NCBI RefSeq assembly: GCF_000757425.2
Contig: NZ_JPKR02000002.1
Location: 186,001 to 250,000 of the forward strand
DNA from: Tatumella morbirosei
Lineage (GTDB): Bacteria > Pseudomonadota > Gammaproteobacteria > Enterobacterales > Enterobacteriaceae
Reading direction: 5' to 3'
DNA: 64,000 bases
A program made the translations under genes and the position numbers. Shown here piece after piece: positions 34,796 through 44,552 of the stretch. Within the stretch, counting starts at the first letter, position 1. Every line of letters begins with the position of its first letter. The notes below the pieces were generated by a model that did no database searches, was not told where the DNA came from, and saw only the letters and a list, made by a program, of their open reading frames with translations.

Positions 34796-36453
34796 GCGAA
34801 CTCCTTCATACGCAGGGAAATATCGTGTGCAGCTTTCAGACCGAGAGCAGCCATACTCAGAGTACTGTTTACCACGCTGGCAGAAGGAATTGCGCCACCG
34901 CCGGGTAACCATAAATTTTCATGGTCAAAGGTCCGGCAGTTACCATCGACTACGGCATCTTTGGCGCTTTTACCCATGATGGTTCCGCCCATAATATGGT
35001 TATTCGCGTTCAGCGCAGTGGTAATATTGAACTCTTTACCATTGAACAGAGAACCAATGTGTTGCAGTTGCTCATGGGCCGCGGTCGCGCCTTTACGTAC
35101 ATAATCGCCAACATCGTAATGAATGTCAGGGCATGCCAGGCCATGAGGGTCTTTACGGGTTTTGCTGAGTGTCAGGCGGTTTTCCGGATCGGGTAACGGT
35201 TCCAGACTGATGGAAAGATCGACCCCGTGAATCGAACGGTAACGGATCTCTTCGTCCAGTGCTTTCCCGACCAGACCTTTAGCCAGAGCCTGTTTGGTGG
35301 CAGGAACAACCCTCGAAATATTATTCAGGATCATTTTGTTAGCAGAATATTCGCTACGGAAAGCACCGTCACGAGGACCCACCATACAGCTACTCTGCGC
35401 AGGGCCGCGACCCAGCCAGACAGGTTCTTCGGTCAGGAAGCTACAATGGAAACCGGAGTGGTCCATCATGTTACGACCGACCATATCTGAACTGTTGGCA
35501 ATCCCTGTCGGGTTTGCTTTGTTCGCTGCCTGTAACAACAGACGCGGTGTCTCAATCCCGTTACATGCCAGCGCAAAAGCCTTACCGGTCGCTTTGTGTG
35601 ATGCGCCCTGATTGTCCAGCCAGTGCACCGCAGTGACACGGTTATTGTCATCAGTATCGATTTTGTAAACCACCGATTCCGCCAGAACAACCGCACCTTT
35701 GCTCTCAGCACGCTCAATATGGTGGATACCGTTATACATTGCACCAATCGGGCAGATAGGCTGGCAGTTATTGTTACCACAGCATACCGGTCGACCTTCC
35801 CACGGACGGGTACTCCGGCCCTGTGGGATTGGAACAAGATTATAGCCGTGCGGGTTAACCACGCTGGCAAAATAAGTATCGCCGTGGGCAAACGGTACCA
35901 TATCCATCGGATAAGGCCGGCTACGTTCACTGGGTGACTGCATAGAGGGATCACTCGGGCCCGCGACACCAATTTCATATTCCGCTTCGCAGTACCAGGG
36001 TTCCATCTCGTCATATGAGATTGGCCAGTCACGGCCCACACCGTATTTACTTTTCATCACAAAGTCACTTGGGTGGTGACGCCAGCAGGAGGCAGCCCAG
36101 TGCCAGGTGGTGCCGCCGACAGTACGCAGGTAGCCCTGCTGAAAGCTACCTGCACTCGGGCCGGTGACATTGACATAGTTATTCGGTGGAAAATAGAGCG
36201 GGGCAGGTGCCAGTGGCGACTGCGGATATAAGCCCTGGAAATCTGAGCCAGCGCGGTTAGCAAACGGCATATTACGCCAGTTCTCTACGGCCTGAGCGCG
36301 GCTGATTCGCAACCCGGCTTCGAGTATCAGTACTGAATATCCCTGACTGACCAGTCTGTCTGCAATCAGTCCGCCAACAATACCGGAGCCCACAATAACA
36401 ATATCTGCGGAGGCATCACCGCCCGCAGTAAATTCTGGTTTTTTCATCATCAT
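34792..36453 (-). CDS. GMC-family FAD dehydrogenase, large subunit of sugar-acid dehydrogenase 2
   Basis: The 553-residue flavoprotein has GSGIVGG at 22-28 for FAD binding, then VENWRNMPF, GGTTWHWAASCWR, CCGNNNCQPICPIGAMYNG and a C-terminal VVNSTLSMAAL segment. These blocks closely resemble the large subunit of Gluconobacter fructose dehydrogenase and its 2-ketogluconate and sorbitol relatives. The cysteines of the CCGNNNC..C segment may bind an iron-sulfur cluster, as proposed for that family. It lacks its own signal and should be exported with the Tat small subunit. The first of three consecutive ATG codons is used here; the others are equally possible. 2-Ketogluconate is a likely substrate if the host is Tatumella-like; this is inference. 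Confidence 0.87.
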   Translation of the reverse strand: MMMKKPEFTAGGDASADIVIVGSGIVGGLIADRLVSQGYSVLILEAGLRISRAQAVENWRNMPFANRAGSDFQGLYPQSPLAPAPLYFPPNNYVNVTGPSAGSFQQGYLRTVGGTTWHWAASCWRHHPSDFVMKSKYGVGRDWPISYDEMEPWYCEAEYEIGVAGPSDPSMQSPSERSRPYPMDMVPFAHGDTYFASVVNPHGYNLVPIPQGRSTRPWEGRPVCCGNNNCQPICPIGAMYNGIHHIERAESKGAVVLAESVVYKIDTDDNNRVTAVHWLDNQGASHKATGKAFALACNGIETPRLLLQAANKANPTGIANSSDMVGRNMMDHSGFHCSFLTEEPVWLGRGPAQSSCMVGPRDGAFRSEYSANKMILNNISRVVPATKQALAKGLVGKALDEEIRYRSIHGVDLSISLEPLPDPENRLTLSKTRKDPHGLACPDIHYDVGDYVRKGATAAHEQLQHIGSLFNGKEFNITTALNANNHIMGGTIMGKSAKDAVVDGNCRTFDHENLWLPGGGAIPSASVVNSTLSMAALGLKAAHDISLRMKEFA

Positions 36454-36475
36454 CGTTCTGTTTTTAAGTGTTTAT

Positions 36476-37045
36476 TTACAGGTTATCGATCAGTTCAGGA
36501 TCGAGAGGATCGGGAACAGGTACAGTCCACCAGAGTGGACCATTGCCGCAGTAGGTCGGAACCACTAAGCCATCGCTGACGGTGGCGTACATCAACGCTT
36601 CCTTGTAGGCGACCAGGGTACCTTTGTAGTCATCGCCAATCGTGCCGGTATACCAGGCGGTTACGATTTGCTGCAGAAAATCACCCAGGCCGGCGGCCAC
36701 TGCTTTGTCTTTAAAAGCGACAGCGGTATCGCCCGTTTTGTACAACTGCGCAAGCCGGGTAATTTTGCTGCTGAACTGATTGTCCCGTTTGATGAACGCG
36801 CTCAGGAAGTGAGCGGCTAACTGAGGGTTGATATGTTTGTGTTCGGTGATTGCCTGCGAAACACTGATAAAGTCCTGAGTTGTGTCGCCACCATGAACCA
36901 CACTGCTGGCAAAACTTCGCAATGGCAAAGAAGCCACCAGACCACTGGCAGTTAACACCAGGGCGGATTTAATAAATCCTCTGCGACTGGAACCGGTTCC
37001 ATTTTCCGGTAGATCGGTTTGACTTTGCTCAAATATTTGCTTCAT
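36476..37045 (-). CDS. Small (gamma) subunit of sugar-acid dehydrogenase 2, Tat-exported
   Basis: This 189-residue protein is the first gene of the operon and belongs to the gluconate 2-dehydrogenase subunit 3 family. A twin-arginine motif SRRGFIKS at about 20-27 and a hydrophobic stretch ending in RSFAS mark Tat export together with the flavoprotein. It shares AWYTG and the VAYKEALMY block with the other small subunit, so the two operons are paralogous. The flavoprotein gene starts 22 bases after its stop. A perfect CRP site lies 27-42 bases before its start codon. Confidence 0.87.
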   Translation of the reverse strand: MKQIFEQSQTDLPENGTGSSRRGFIKSALVLTASGLVASLPLRSFASSVVHGGDTTQDFISVSQAITEHKHINPQLAAHFLSAFIKRDNQFSSKITRLAQLYKTGDTAVAFKDKAVAAGLGDFLQQIVTAWYTGTIGDDYKGTLVAYKEALMYATVSDGLVVPTYCGNGPLWWTVPVPDPLDPELIDNL

Positions 37046-37069
37046 TGGAAATCCACATCTGTCATTCTA

Positions 37070-37089
37070 TTTGTGATGGAAGTCACATT
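37070..37089 (-). promoter_or_regulatory. CRP consensus site just upstream of dehydrogenase operon 2
   Basis: TGTGA (37072-37076), a 6-base spacer TGGAAG and TCACA (37083-37087) match the CRP consensus exactly. Its centre is only about 34 bases before the ATG of the small-subunit gene. That is too close for ordinary activation of a promoter further downstream, so CRP may act as a repressor here or a longer leader is made from the other side of the site. Confidence 0.65.
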
Positions 37090-37234
37090 CTATAATCAAA
37101 AGAAAAGAGTTTGTTAAAAAGAATTGATGTTCAGTGAGGGAAAAAGCACTTTTTGTTCTTAACCTGCGGTGGAGTGTTACAACGCGAACCCTGCTTGCCC
37201 GGGATTGCAGCGCACAGGGGGATCACACAAAGGC

Positions 37235-38017
37235 CTATATTGCGGCCATTTCCCGTTTAAATACCTGCAAAGTATGCGCTTTTACGCGGATAAACTCCGG
37301 GTCGCTCATGGCTTCTGCAGTGCGTGGTCGTGATAAGCCGAAAGGCACAATTTCTGCAATCCGGGTCGGACGCCGTGTCAGTAACAAAATTTCATCGGCG
37401 AGAAAAACAGCATCCTCCAGGTCATGAGAAACAATAAACATGGTGATGCCGGTAGCCATCTGCACCTGTTGTAGCTTATCTCTGATGAACAGCGTCATTT
37501 CGAAATCCAGCGCGGAAAAGGGTTCATCCAGGAACAACACTTCCGGAGAAATCGCCAGCGCGCGCATGATACATACCGTCTGCTGCTGTCCGCCGGAAAG
37601 CTCATACGGATAGCGCTGTAAATCGAAGCGAATATCAAACAGCGCTGCAAGCTCATCAACACGGGCTTTAACCTGAGCTTTGTTGTAACCATGGCGAATT
37701 AACGGATAAGCGATATTTTTCCAACTGGTCATCCATGGAAACAATGCATCGCGGTAATTCTGGAATACGTAACCGATACGGGTTTCTGCCAGTGTTTTAC
37801 CATCAAACAGGACCTGACCACTATCCATCGGCATCAGGCCGGCAATCATATTCATCAGGGTTGATTTACCGCAGCCATTCGGACCGAACACCGAAATGAT
37901 TTTCCCACGCGGCAGGTCCAGACTAAAGTTCTGGTACAGGGGTTGGCCGGCGAAGCTTTTACACAGTCCCCGTACCGAGACCTGCGAATCCGGTTTTGCA
38001 TAATCAGGCAGACTCAT
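37235..38017 (-). CDS. ABC transporter ATP-binding protein (SsuB/TauB type)
   Basis: The 260-residue ATPase has Walker A GPNGCGKST at 45-53, the Q-loop near VFQNYRDALFPWMT, the ABC signature LSGGQQQ and Walker B VLFLDEP followed by the H-loop in IVSHD. It powers an importer of the nitrate/sulfonate/taurine family. Its start overlaps the permease stop by four bases. It is the last gene of the operon binding protein - permease - ATPase. Confidence 0.88.
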   Translation of the reverse strand: MSLPDYAKPDSQVSVRGLCKSFAGQPLYQNFSLDLPRGKIISVFGPNGCGKSTLMNMIAGLMPMDSGQVLFDGKTLAETRIGYVFQNYRDALFPWMTSWKNIAYPLIRHGYNKAQVKARVDELAALFDIRFDLQRYPYELSGGQQQTVCIMRALAISPEVLFLDEPFSALDFEMTLFIRDKLQQVQMATGITMFIVSHDLEDAVFLADEILLLTRRPTRIAEIVPFGLSRPRTAEAMSDPEFIRVKAHTLQVFKREMAAI

Positions 38018-38778
38018 GATTTACCACTCCAGTGGATAAAGCGTTTCTCGATAAGTAAGAACGCGAGGTTCAACAGATAGCCAAAAGCCCCGGTAAACAG
38101 GATAGAGGCGTACATGTCATTAATATTAAATAACTGTTGAGCATCGATAATCCGGTGACCCAGCCCGGTCTCTGAACCGATAAACATTTCAGCGACAATC
38201 ACAATTACCAGCGCCATCGAGACACCGGTACGCAGACCGACAAAAGTTTGGGGCAGGCTTTCAATCAGCATCACATCCTTGAATACATGCCATGAGGAAA
38301 CCCCCATCACCCGGGCGGCCATAATCCGGGTTTTACGGGCATTCATCACCCCATAGGCACTGTTAAACAAAATCACCAGTACGGCAGCAAACGCAGCAAT
38401 CGCAATTTTGTTGGCATCTGTAATCCCGAAAATCAGCATAAACAAGGGGATGAGTGCTGAAGAGGGGGTGGAGCGGAAGAAATCCACCAGGAATTCAACG
38501 CTGCGATATACTTTCTCACTGCTACCGAGCATCACGCCAAGAGGCACACCGATGGCTGCGGCAATCACGAACGCCATCAGGGTCCGGTACAGTGTGGCCG
38601 CGATATCGGTATTCATGCTGCCACTGATCAATGCATGGTAAAGGTACGAAAGCGTCTCCTGTGGCGCTGGCAGTAATACAGGGTTTAACCATCGGGCACT
38701 GACTGCGGTCTGCCACAGCAGCAATAACACCACCGGGCCTATCAGCGGCAAAAAGGTTCCGGCACGAAAACGGGTCAT
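38014..38778 (-). CDS. ABC transporter permease (SsuC/TauC type)
   Basis: This 254-residue inner-membrane protein has six predicted helices and the permease EAA loop (about residues 150-170, in a VMGVSSWHVFKDVMLIESLP context), which docks the ATPase. It follows the binding protein gene by nine bases and overlaps the ATPase gene, so the three form one operon. The family transports alkanesulfonates, taurine, nitrate or pyrimidine precursors; nothing here decides which. Confidence 0.87.
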   Translation of the reverse strand: MTRFRAGTFLPLIGPVVLLLLWQTAVSARWLNPVLLPAPQETLSYLYHALISGSMNTDIAATLYRTLMAFVIAAAIGVPLGVMLGSSEKVYRSVEFLVDFFRSTPSSALIPLFMLIFGITDANKIAIAAFAAVLVILFNSAYGVMNARKTRIMAARVMGVSSWHVFKDVMLIESLPQTFVGLRTGVSMALVIVIVAEMFIGSETGLGHRIIDAQQLFNINDMYASILFTGAFGYLLNLAFLLIEKRFIHWSGKS

Positions 38779-38787
38779 GGCTACTCC

Positions 38788-39804
38788 TTATGCGCGATAG
38801 ATCAGGCTGCTGACGTCCACTTTCTGGCGAAAAATCTTACGTTCCGTAAAGACATCATAGAATTTCTGGAACCATTGCAAATTATCGCCGGTAAGTTGTG
38901 GATACATTACAAAGCCGGGTAAGGGGACTTCACTGACCAGTGCCGGAGTAATACTGGTATAACCGGCGATATATTTACGCGCTTCCTCCGGGTTTTTAGT
39001 GACAAAATCAGCGGCATCTCCGTAGGCCTTGATAAACGCCTGTGCTTTAGCAGACTGTGAACTAATAAACGCCCTGGTGAGTGCGGCAGCACCACCGAAC
39101 CAGGGCGCGTTTTCATCCCCCAGCACATAGCGGGAGATGACGCCGGTTTCCAGGACTTTCCCCATATGGTTGACCCGAGCCACCGTCCCGGTGGGCTCCA
39201 GGGTATAGACCCCGTCAATCTGGCCTGCGGCCAGTGACGGGGCATGTTGTCCGACCGGTAGCTCGATGATCTGTGGATTTTCAAAACCGTTTTTCTCAAG
39301 AATGATTTTCGCCATAGTGACATTCTGAATACCCGGGCCACTGGCTATTTTCTTGCCTTTAAGGTCAGCGATGCTTTTGGCGGTGCTGTTGGCCGGAATA
39401 AGGAACTCATCCAGCACCATATTCTTATTTGACGGGTTCGCGCAGATGATTTTGAACAGTCCCGGACTGGATATTTCACCCAGCCCCAGCGCACCTGTCG
39501 CGGTTCCGTTGGCACAACCATGGATTCGGCCGGTCAGCATAGATTCCACTACCTGCTGAGGGCTGGCGAATTTGACGGCCCGGACATTCAGTCCGGCCTG
39601 TTTAAAAATACCTTTTTCTATCCCTGCATACAGCGGCAAACCACCGACAATCGGCCAGTAGCCGATCAGTATTTCGTCATCCGCGGCATAGGCCCGGCTG
39701 ATTCCGGCCAGCGGATTCAGTGCCAGCCCACCCAGAGCCAGACCTGACAGCTGAAGGAACCGACGGCGTTGTGCAGAATGGTTGTTGTTTTTATCCCGGG
39801 TCAT
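38788..39804 (-). CDS. ABC transporter substrate-binding protein, Tat-exported (SsuA/TauA/ThiY type)
   Basis: The 338-residue periplasmic protein begins with a twin-arginine motif (RRRFLQLSG) and a signal ending in AYAAD. The mature part shows the SsuA/NMT1-like pattern: ILIGYWPIVGGLPLYAGIEKGIF, then SMLTGRIHGCANGT and GKKIASGPGIQNV. The ATG at 39804 follows CAGGAG; earlier ATGs at 39849 and 39810 are less likely. No monooxygenase (SsuD/TauD) is beside it, so sulfonate use is not supported; a nitrogen compound is possible. A TTGTATAC motif lies about 35 bases upstream. Confidence 0.85.
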   Translation of the reverse strand: MTRDKNNNHSAQRRRFLQLSGLALGGLALNPLAGISRAYAADDEILIGYWPIVGGLPLYAGIEKGIFKQAGLNVRAVKFASPQQVVESMLTGRIHGCANGTATGALGLGEISSPGLFKIICANPSNKNMVLDEFLIPANSTAKSIADLKGKKIASGPGIQNVTMAKIILEKNGFENPQIIELPVGQHAPSLAAGQIDGVYTLEPTGTVARVNHMGKVLETGVISRYVLGDENAPWFGGAAALTRAFISSQSAKAQAFIKAYGDAADFVTKNPEEARKYIAGYTSITPALVSEVPLPGFVMYPQLTGDNLQWFQKFYDVFTERKIFRQKVDVSSLIYRA

Positions 39805-39981
39805 AAGCATCTCCTGATAGCGAAAGTGGTATTCAAACTTGTATACCAACCACTAAGCAGAAAGCGTGCCAATCTTCAGGGATAAGGTATTACTACCATC
39901 GGAGCATCTCAGGCCAGAGGGAAGGCGGTAATCAGTGCATCATTCGGGTGCACTGATTGCCGCCGATTGTGCAGAGAGAAT

Positions 39982-41490
39982 TCAGTCAAGATTACCGCTC
40001 AGGCGCTGGTGGAGTTCTTTGCTGCGCCCGTTAAGACCGATAATCGTGACCCTGGCATGATAACGCTGATAGCGTTGTTCAATGGCATCCAGAGCCGCCA
40101 CGGTGGAAGCATCCCAGATAACGGCGGAAGAAAGATCGATGGTAACCTCGGAAGGATCATCGGCATAACTGAAATGTTCATACAGATCATTACTGCTGGC
40201 AAAAAATAGCGGCCCGTGTACCCGATAACAGACCGAACGGCCATCTTCAGACAGTTGCCGGTCAGCATAAATGACATGGCTGAGTCGACGGGCAAACCAC
40301 AGTATAGCCAGCAGGACTCCGCTGACGACGCCTAACGCCAGATTGCCGGTCGCCACAGTGATGCCGACTGTAGCCAGCATGATGACTGTTTCTGATAACG
40401 GAAACCGTTTCAATGTTTGCGGGCTGATGCTGTGCCAGTTTAGTGTCTTCACTGCCACGACCATCATAATCGCGGCCAGCACAACCATCGGAATATGCGC
40501 CAGTACCCGGCTCAACACACTCACCAGTAACAACAAGACTAAACCCGCGACAAGGGTCGAAACACGACTTCTTGCTTTCCCAAGACCGACGTTGACGATG
40601 GTCTGACCAATCATGGCACATCCGGCGATTCCACCATAAAATCCGGCAAAGATGTTAGCAATACCCAGTCCGGTCGCTTCACGCAGTTTTGAAGAGGGTG
40701 TATCGGTCAGATCATCCACTACCTTGGCCGTAAGCAAGGTTTCTATCATCCCGACCAGTGCCACACTCACGGCGGTTGGCCAGATAATCTGTAGAGTGGT
40801 GATATTCAGGGGAACCAACAGCTGGGTCAGACCAGGTAAGCCGCCACTCATGGAGCCTTCATCACCGACGTTAGGTACGGAGTAACCCATTCCCCAGGTG
40901 ATGGCGGTGACCAAAACAATGGCTATCAGCGGGGCAGGAACAGCAGTGAACACCCGGGGTAACAGCAACACCACCGCCAGGGTGATGGCAAAAAACACCC
41001 AGACGACAGGGGATTGTCCCCAGACATGGGGGACCTGGGCGAAAAAAATCAGTATTCCCAAAGCATTCACAAAACCGGTCATTACCGATCGTGGGATATA
41101 ACGCATCATGCGGGTCATCCCTGACAGGCCGAAGATAATCTGCAGAATGCCCGCCAACACCACTGTTGGCAGAATATAGTGGATTCCGTGTTGATGAACC
41201 ATCGGGCCTATGACTAACGCAACCGAACCTGCGGCAGCACTGACCATCGCAGGACGCCCCCCCAGAATACTGAGGGTCAGGCAAATCACTACCGAAGCTA
41301 TCAGGCTAACCTGTGGCGCAACGCCGGAAACCACCGAAAATGAAATCACTTCAGGAATGAGAGCCAGGGCAGTGATTACCCCGGCAAGACATTCGCGGGT
41401 CATTAATGCCGGAGATCGCAATACTGAGGTGACTCCGGGTGAATGGTGGGATGTTACAGAGGCAGACGCCGGGCTATTTTCCTGATTCAT
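39982..41490 (-). CDS. SulP family anion transporter with STAS domain
   Basis: This 502-residue membrane protein has about twelve helices (residues 30-400) with the SulP signature parts AGVITALALIPEVISFSVVSGV and SVALVGMIETLLTAKVVDDLT, and a C-terminal cytoplasmic STAS domain (about 405-495, VTIDLSSAVIWDASTVAALD). SulP proteins carry sulfate, bicarbonate or dicarboxylates by symport or exchange. It is monocistronic and lies between the ABC importer and opgC. Substrate unknown. Confidence 0.87.
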   Translation of the reverse strand: MNQENSPASASVTSHHSPGVTSVLRSPALMTRECLAGVITALALIPEVISFSVVSGVAPQVSLIASVVICLTLSILGGRPAMVSAAAGSVALVIGPMVHQHGIHYILPTVVLAGILQIIFGLSGMTRMMRYIPRSVMTGFVNALGILIFFAQVPHVWGQSPVVWVFFAITLAVVLLLPRVFTAVPAPLIAIVLVTAITWGMGYSVPNVGDEGSMSGGLPGLTQLLVPLNITTLQIIWPTAVSVALVGMIETLLTAKVVDDLTDTPSSKLREATGLGIANIFAGFYGGIAGCAMIGQTIVNVGLGKARSRVSTLVAGLVLLLLVSVLSRVLAHIPMVVLAAIMMVVAVKTLNWHSISPQTLKRFPLSETVIMLATVGITVATGNLALGVVSGVLLAILWFARRLSHVIYADRQLSEDGRSVCYRVHGPLFFASSNDLYEHFSYADDPSEVTIDLSSAVIWDASTVAALDAIEQRYQRYHARVTIIGLNGRSKELHQRLSGNLD

Positions 41491-41606
41491 AGGATTGGAA
41501 ACTCATTATCGGTCACGGGTAAAGGGGTGGTTACTACCTGAAGGGGTAATCCTTGGATTATATATGATCAACCCTGTTTTCAGCCAGTTGAAACAGGGCT
41601 GTGGCG

Positions 41607-41627
41607 GGCCTCCCGTGTTGGGAGGCC
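41607..41627 (-). terminator. Hairpin after opgC
   Basis: GGCCTCCC (41607-41614) and GGGAGGCC (41620-41627) form a perfect 8-bp stem with a 5-base loop, seven bases past the opgC stop on the minus strand. No T run follows, so termination efficiency is uncertain. Confidence 0.4.
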
Positions 41628-41633
41628 GGGAGA

Positions 41634-42767
41634 TTATGATTTTGTGGGCTTGCCTGAGAACAGGAAACGCAATAACGGAATACGTAAATGAATTTCATAC
41701 AGCAGGAATGAGACCCCAAATACGCAGAATAAACCGACAAAGAATCCCAGAGTATCATTATGGATGTAGGGCATTAAGAACAAACCATACATCAGTGTCA
41801 ACGGATGGTGCACCAGATAAATAAACAAGGAAGCATTGACCAGATACATCACGGTCGCAGAGGAATTGTTGAGAAAACGGTGACCGAGGCTGAAACATAT
41901 ATTTAGCATACACAGACCCATGGCCATAGAGATCAGCGCATCCAGTTCATAGAGCCAGCCATCACCGGAGCTGTATTGCTGATTCAGGTGATAGGCGATA
42001 AATACCAGTACCGCGGCGACCCAGATGGGGGGATGTGGTCGAACAAACAGTGCCTTGGCCTCCGGGTTAGTCCAGGCAATGGCACCGAGCAAAAAGAATG
42101 GCAGAAAGAACAGTGACTGCATCACTGCAATATTAAACAGGCCGTCGCCCAACAGGCCAGGGAGCTGCCACAGCAACAACCGGCGTAAGACCGCCCAGCC
42201 ACACATACAGACCGCCAGCGCCAGAAAAATCCGCGGCCAGGTCATTGTCAGTGTGCTCAGACGTTGCTGGTATTTTTTGACGACAGAGAACAGCAGCAAA
42301 CCTGAGGCCGTCAGCAACAAAAGGACCAGTAAAAACCACAGATGCGAAATCAGCTCCCACACCAACGTATTATAATGTTGGTAGGGAGTGAGTTGTGGCC
42401 AGTCAGTAAATTTGTCGGACAGATGCTTTAGCATAAAGAATTGCGGAAGAGTGATAAGCGGGATAGCGGCCAGAAATGGGATGCCGACGCGCTCCATCCT
42501 GACTTTCAGCCAGCGTAACGGCTGATAGCGTAAATACAGCATGTAGGAAAAATATCCGGAGATAACAAAAAATACCTGCATCCGAAAAGAGTGAATAAAT
42601 TCGTTAAACAAGGTCAGCCACAGTGAATCCACCGGGCTATTGACGGTCCACTTCTGGCTTGAGTAGATCAGCGACACATGAAAAGGGACACCAAGTAACA
42701 TCAGCGCGGCCCTGATAGAATCCAGAAAATACTCCCGCGGGGGTTTCGCATTAACCATAAAACTCAC
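41634..42767 (-). CDS. opgC: Glucan succinyltransferase OpgC (MdoC)
   Basis: The 377-residue inner-membrane acyltransferase (E. coli MdoC 385 aa) adds succinyl groups to osmoregulated periplasmic glucans. It has ten or so membrane helices and the acyltransferase-3 start [27 protein letters not shown] with the catalytic histidine, then [18 protein letters not shown]. It is divergent from opgGH as in E. coli. If opgH is truly broken in this genome, OpgC has no substrate to modify. Confidence 0.92.
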   Translation of the reverse strand: MSFMVNAKPPREYFLDSIRAALMLLGVPFHVSLIYSSQKWTVNSPVDSLWLTLFNEFIHSFRMQVFFVISGYFSYMLYLRYQPLRWLKVRMERVGIPFLAAIPLITLPQFFMLKHLSDKFTDWPQLTPYQHYNTLVWELISHLWFLLVLLLLTASGLLLFSVVKKYQQRLSTLTMTWPRIFLALAVCMCGWAVLRRLLLWQLPGLLGDGLFNIAVMQSLFFLPFFLLGAIAWTNPEAKALFVRPHPPIWVAAVLVFIAYHLNQQYSSGDGWLYELDALISMAMGLCMLNICFSLGHRFLNNSSATVMYLVNASLFIYLVHHPLTLMYGLFLMPYIHNDTLGFFVGLFCVFGVSFLLYEIHLRIPLLRFLFSGKPTKS

Positions 42768-43019
42768 TCGTCAGATAAATTAGAACTTTCCGGCAGTAAG
42801 CACCGGAAAAATCATACTATAATTGTATCAGACAAGTGCCCGGGGGGCCGGGTTTCGTTCAATATTCTTAAAAAAAAGCGTTCATGGAGATCATTGAGGA
42901 CAATCTGTCGCCACCGCTGTCAGAATCTCAAATAATCCATTACTATGAGCGCGATTGATTCAGGCACACGCACGCAAGGGGGAGATGTGCTTACTAAAGA
43001 ACATAAAAAATCAGGGTTG

Positions 43020-44552
43020 ATGAAAATGCACTGGGTTGGTGCTGCAGTCCTGTTTGCCATGTATGCCAATAGCAGTTGGGCATTTGATCTCAATGACGTT
43101 GCTAAACAAGCGAAATCTCTGGCGGATAAAAGCTACGACGCACCTAAAAGTAATCTGCCTTCCCAGTTCCGCGATATGAAATTTGCTGATTATCAGAAGA
43201 TTCAATTCCGCCGTGACAAAGCGTACTGGGGAAAATTGCGCACGCCTTTTAAACTCGAATTCTATCATCAGGGGATGTACTTTGACCTGCCGGTAAAACT
43301 GAATGAAGTGACCGCGTCTTCGGTGCGGGAAATCAAATACAGCCCGGATTATTTTGATTTTGCTAACGTTCCTCATGATGCCGATGCGGTCAAAAATCTG
43401 GGTTTTGCCGGATTTAAAGTGCTTTACCCGTTGAACAACAAAAATAAACTGGATGAAATCACCAGTTTCCTGGGAGCCAGCTATTTCCGTGTCATCGGGG
43501 CCGGCCAGGTTTATGGTCTGTCGGCGCGTGGCCTGGCTATAGATACCGCCTTGCCTTCGGGTGAAGAGTTCCCGAGATTCAAAGAGTTCTGGATTGAGCG
43601 TCCAAAACCTCAGGACAAGCAGTTGGTTATCTATGCATTGCTGGACTCCCCACGGGCCACCGGGGCATACCGGTTTGTGTTGCACCCGGGCAAAGAGACT
43701 ACCGTGGATGTTCAGTCCAAAATCTTCCTGCGGGATAATGTAGGCAAACTGGGTATTGCTCCGCTGACCAGTATGTTCCTGTTTGGGGCGAATCAGCCTT
43801 CTCCGAACATTAATTACCGTAACGAACTGCATGATTCTGATGGTTTATCCATCCATAACGGTAACGGCGAGTGGATCTGGCGTCCTCTGAATAATCCGAA
43901 ACGTCTGGCCGTCAGCATTTATACGCTGGAAAATCCGAAAGGTTTTGGTCTGTTGCAGAGAAACCGTGACTTTAGTCATTATCAGGATCTGGATGACCGT
44001 TATGATCTGCGCCCAAGTGGCTGGGTTGAACCTCAGGGTGACTGGGGGAAAGGCCACGTAGAGCTGGTTGAGATTCCGACGAACGATGAAACCAACGATA
44101 ATATCGTGGCTTTTTGGTCGCCGGAGAAAATGCCGCAACCTGGTAAAGAGACCGATTTTAACTACCGTTTGCACTTTACCCGCAACGAATCTGAGCTTCA
44201 TTCACCGGATGTTGCCTGGGTACAGGATACGTTGCGTTCAGCAGGGGATGTTAAGCAGTCGAATCTGGTTCGCCAGCCGGATGGTTCTATCGCATTTGTG
44301 ATTGATTTTAAAGGCACTGCGATGAGCAAACTCCCGGAAGATACTCAGGTATCACCTCAGGTGAGTATCGGAGATAACGGCGATGTGGTTGAACAAAATG
44401 TCCGTTATAACCCGGTCACTAAAGGCTGGCGTCTGGTCCTGCGGGTTAAAGTGAAAGACCCGAAAAAGACTACCGAAATGCGCGCTGCGTTAGTGAGTGG
44501 CGATAAAACGTTGACGGAAACCTGGAGCTATCAGTTACCAGCCAATGAATAA
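43020..44552 (+). CDS. opgG: Periplasmic glucan biosynthesis protein OpgG (MdoG)
   Basis: OpgG is needed in the periplasm to make the branched osmoregulated glucans. The protein is about 510 residues (E. coli 511) and nearly identical in blocks such as [35 protein letters not shown] and the C-terminal [13 protein letters not shown] signal peptide ([21 protein letters not shown]) is cut before FDL. The frame is open from 42945, and a GTG at 42987 has GGGGGAG before it, so the true start may be longer; I chose 43020 because E. coli begins at the equivalent point. It overlaps opgH by eight bases. Confidence 0.9.
   Translation: MKMHWVGAAVLFAMYANSSWAFDLNDVAKQAKSLADKSYDAPKSNLPSQFRDMKFADYQKIQFRRDKAYWGKLRTPFKLEFYHQGMYFDLPVKLNEVTASSVREIKYSPDYFDFANVPHDADAVKNLGFAGFKVLYPLNNKNKLDEITSFLGASYFRVIGAGQVYGLSARGLAIDTALPSGEEFPRFKEFWIERPKPQDKQLVIYALLDSPRATGAYRFVLHPGKETTVDVQSKIFLRDNVGKLGIAPLTSMFLFGANQPSPNINYRNELHDSDGLSIHNGNGEWIWRPLNNPKRLAVSIYTLENPKGFGLLQRNRDFSHYQDLDDRYDLRPSGWVEPQGDWGKGHVELVEIPTNDETNDNIVAFWSPEKMPQPGKETDFNYRLHFTRNESELHSPDVAWVQDTLRSAGDVKQSNLVRQPDGSIAFVIDFKGTAMSKLPEDTQVSPQVSIGDNGDVVEQNVRYNPVTKGWRLVLRVKVKDPKKTTEMRAALVSGDKTLTETWSYQLPANE

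Noticed and set aside
43011-43832. Long antisense open frame within opgG (273 codons, minus strand)
   Set aside because: It has no recognisable product and lies opposite a highly conserved gene; it is a codon-bias shadow.
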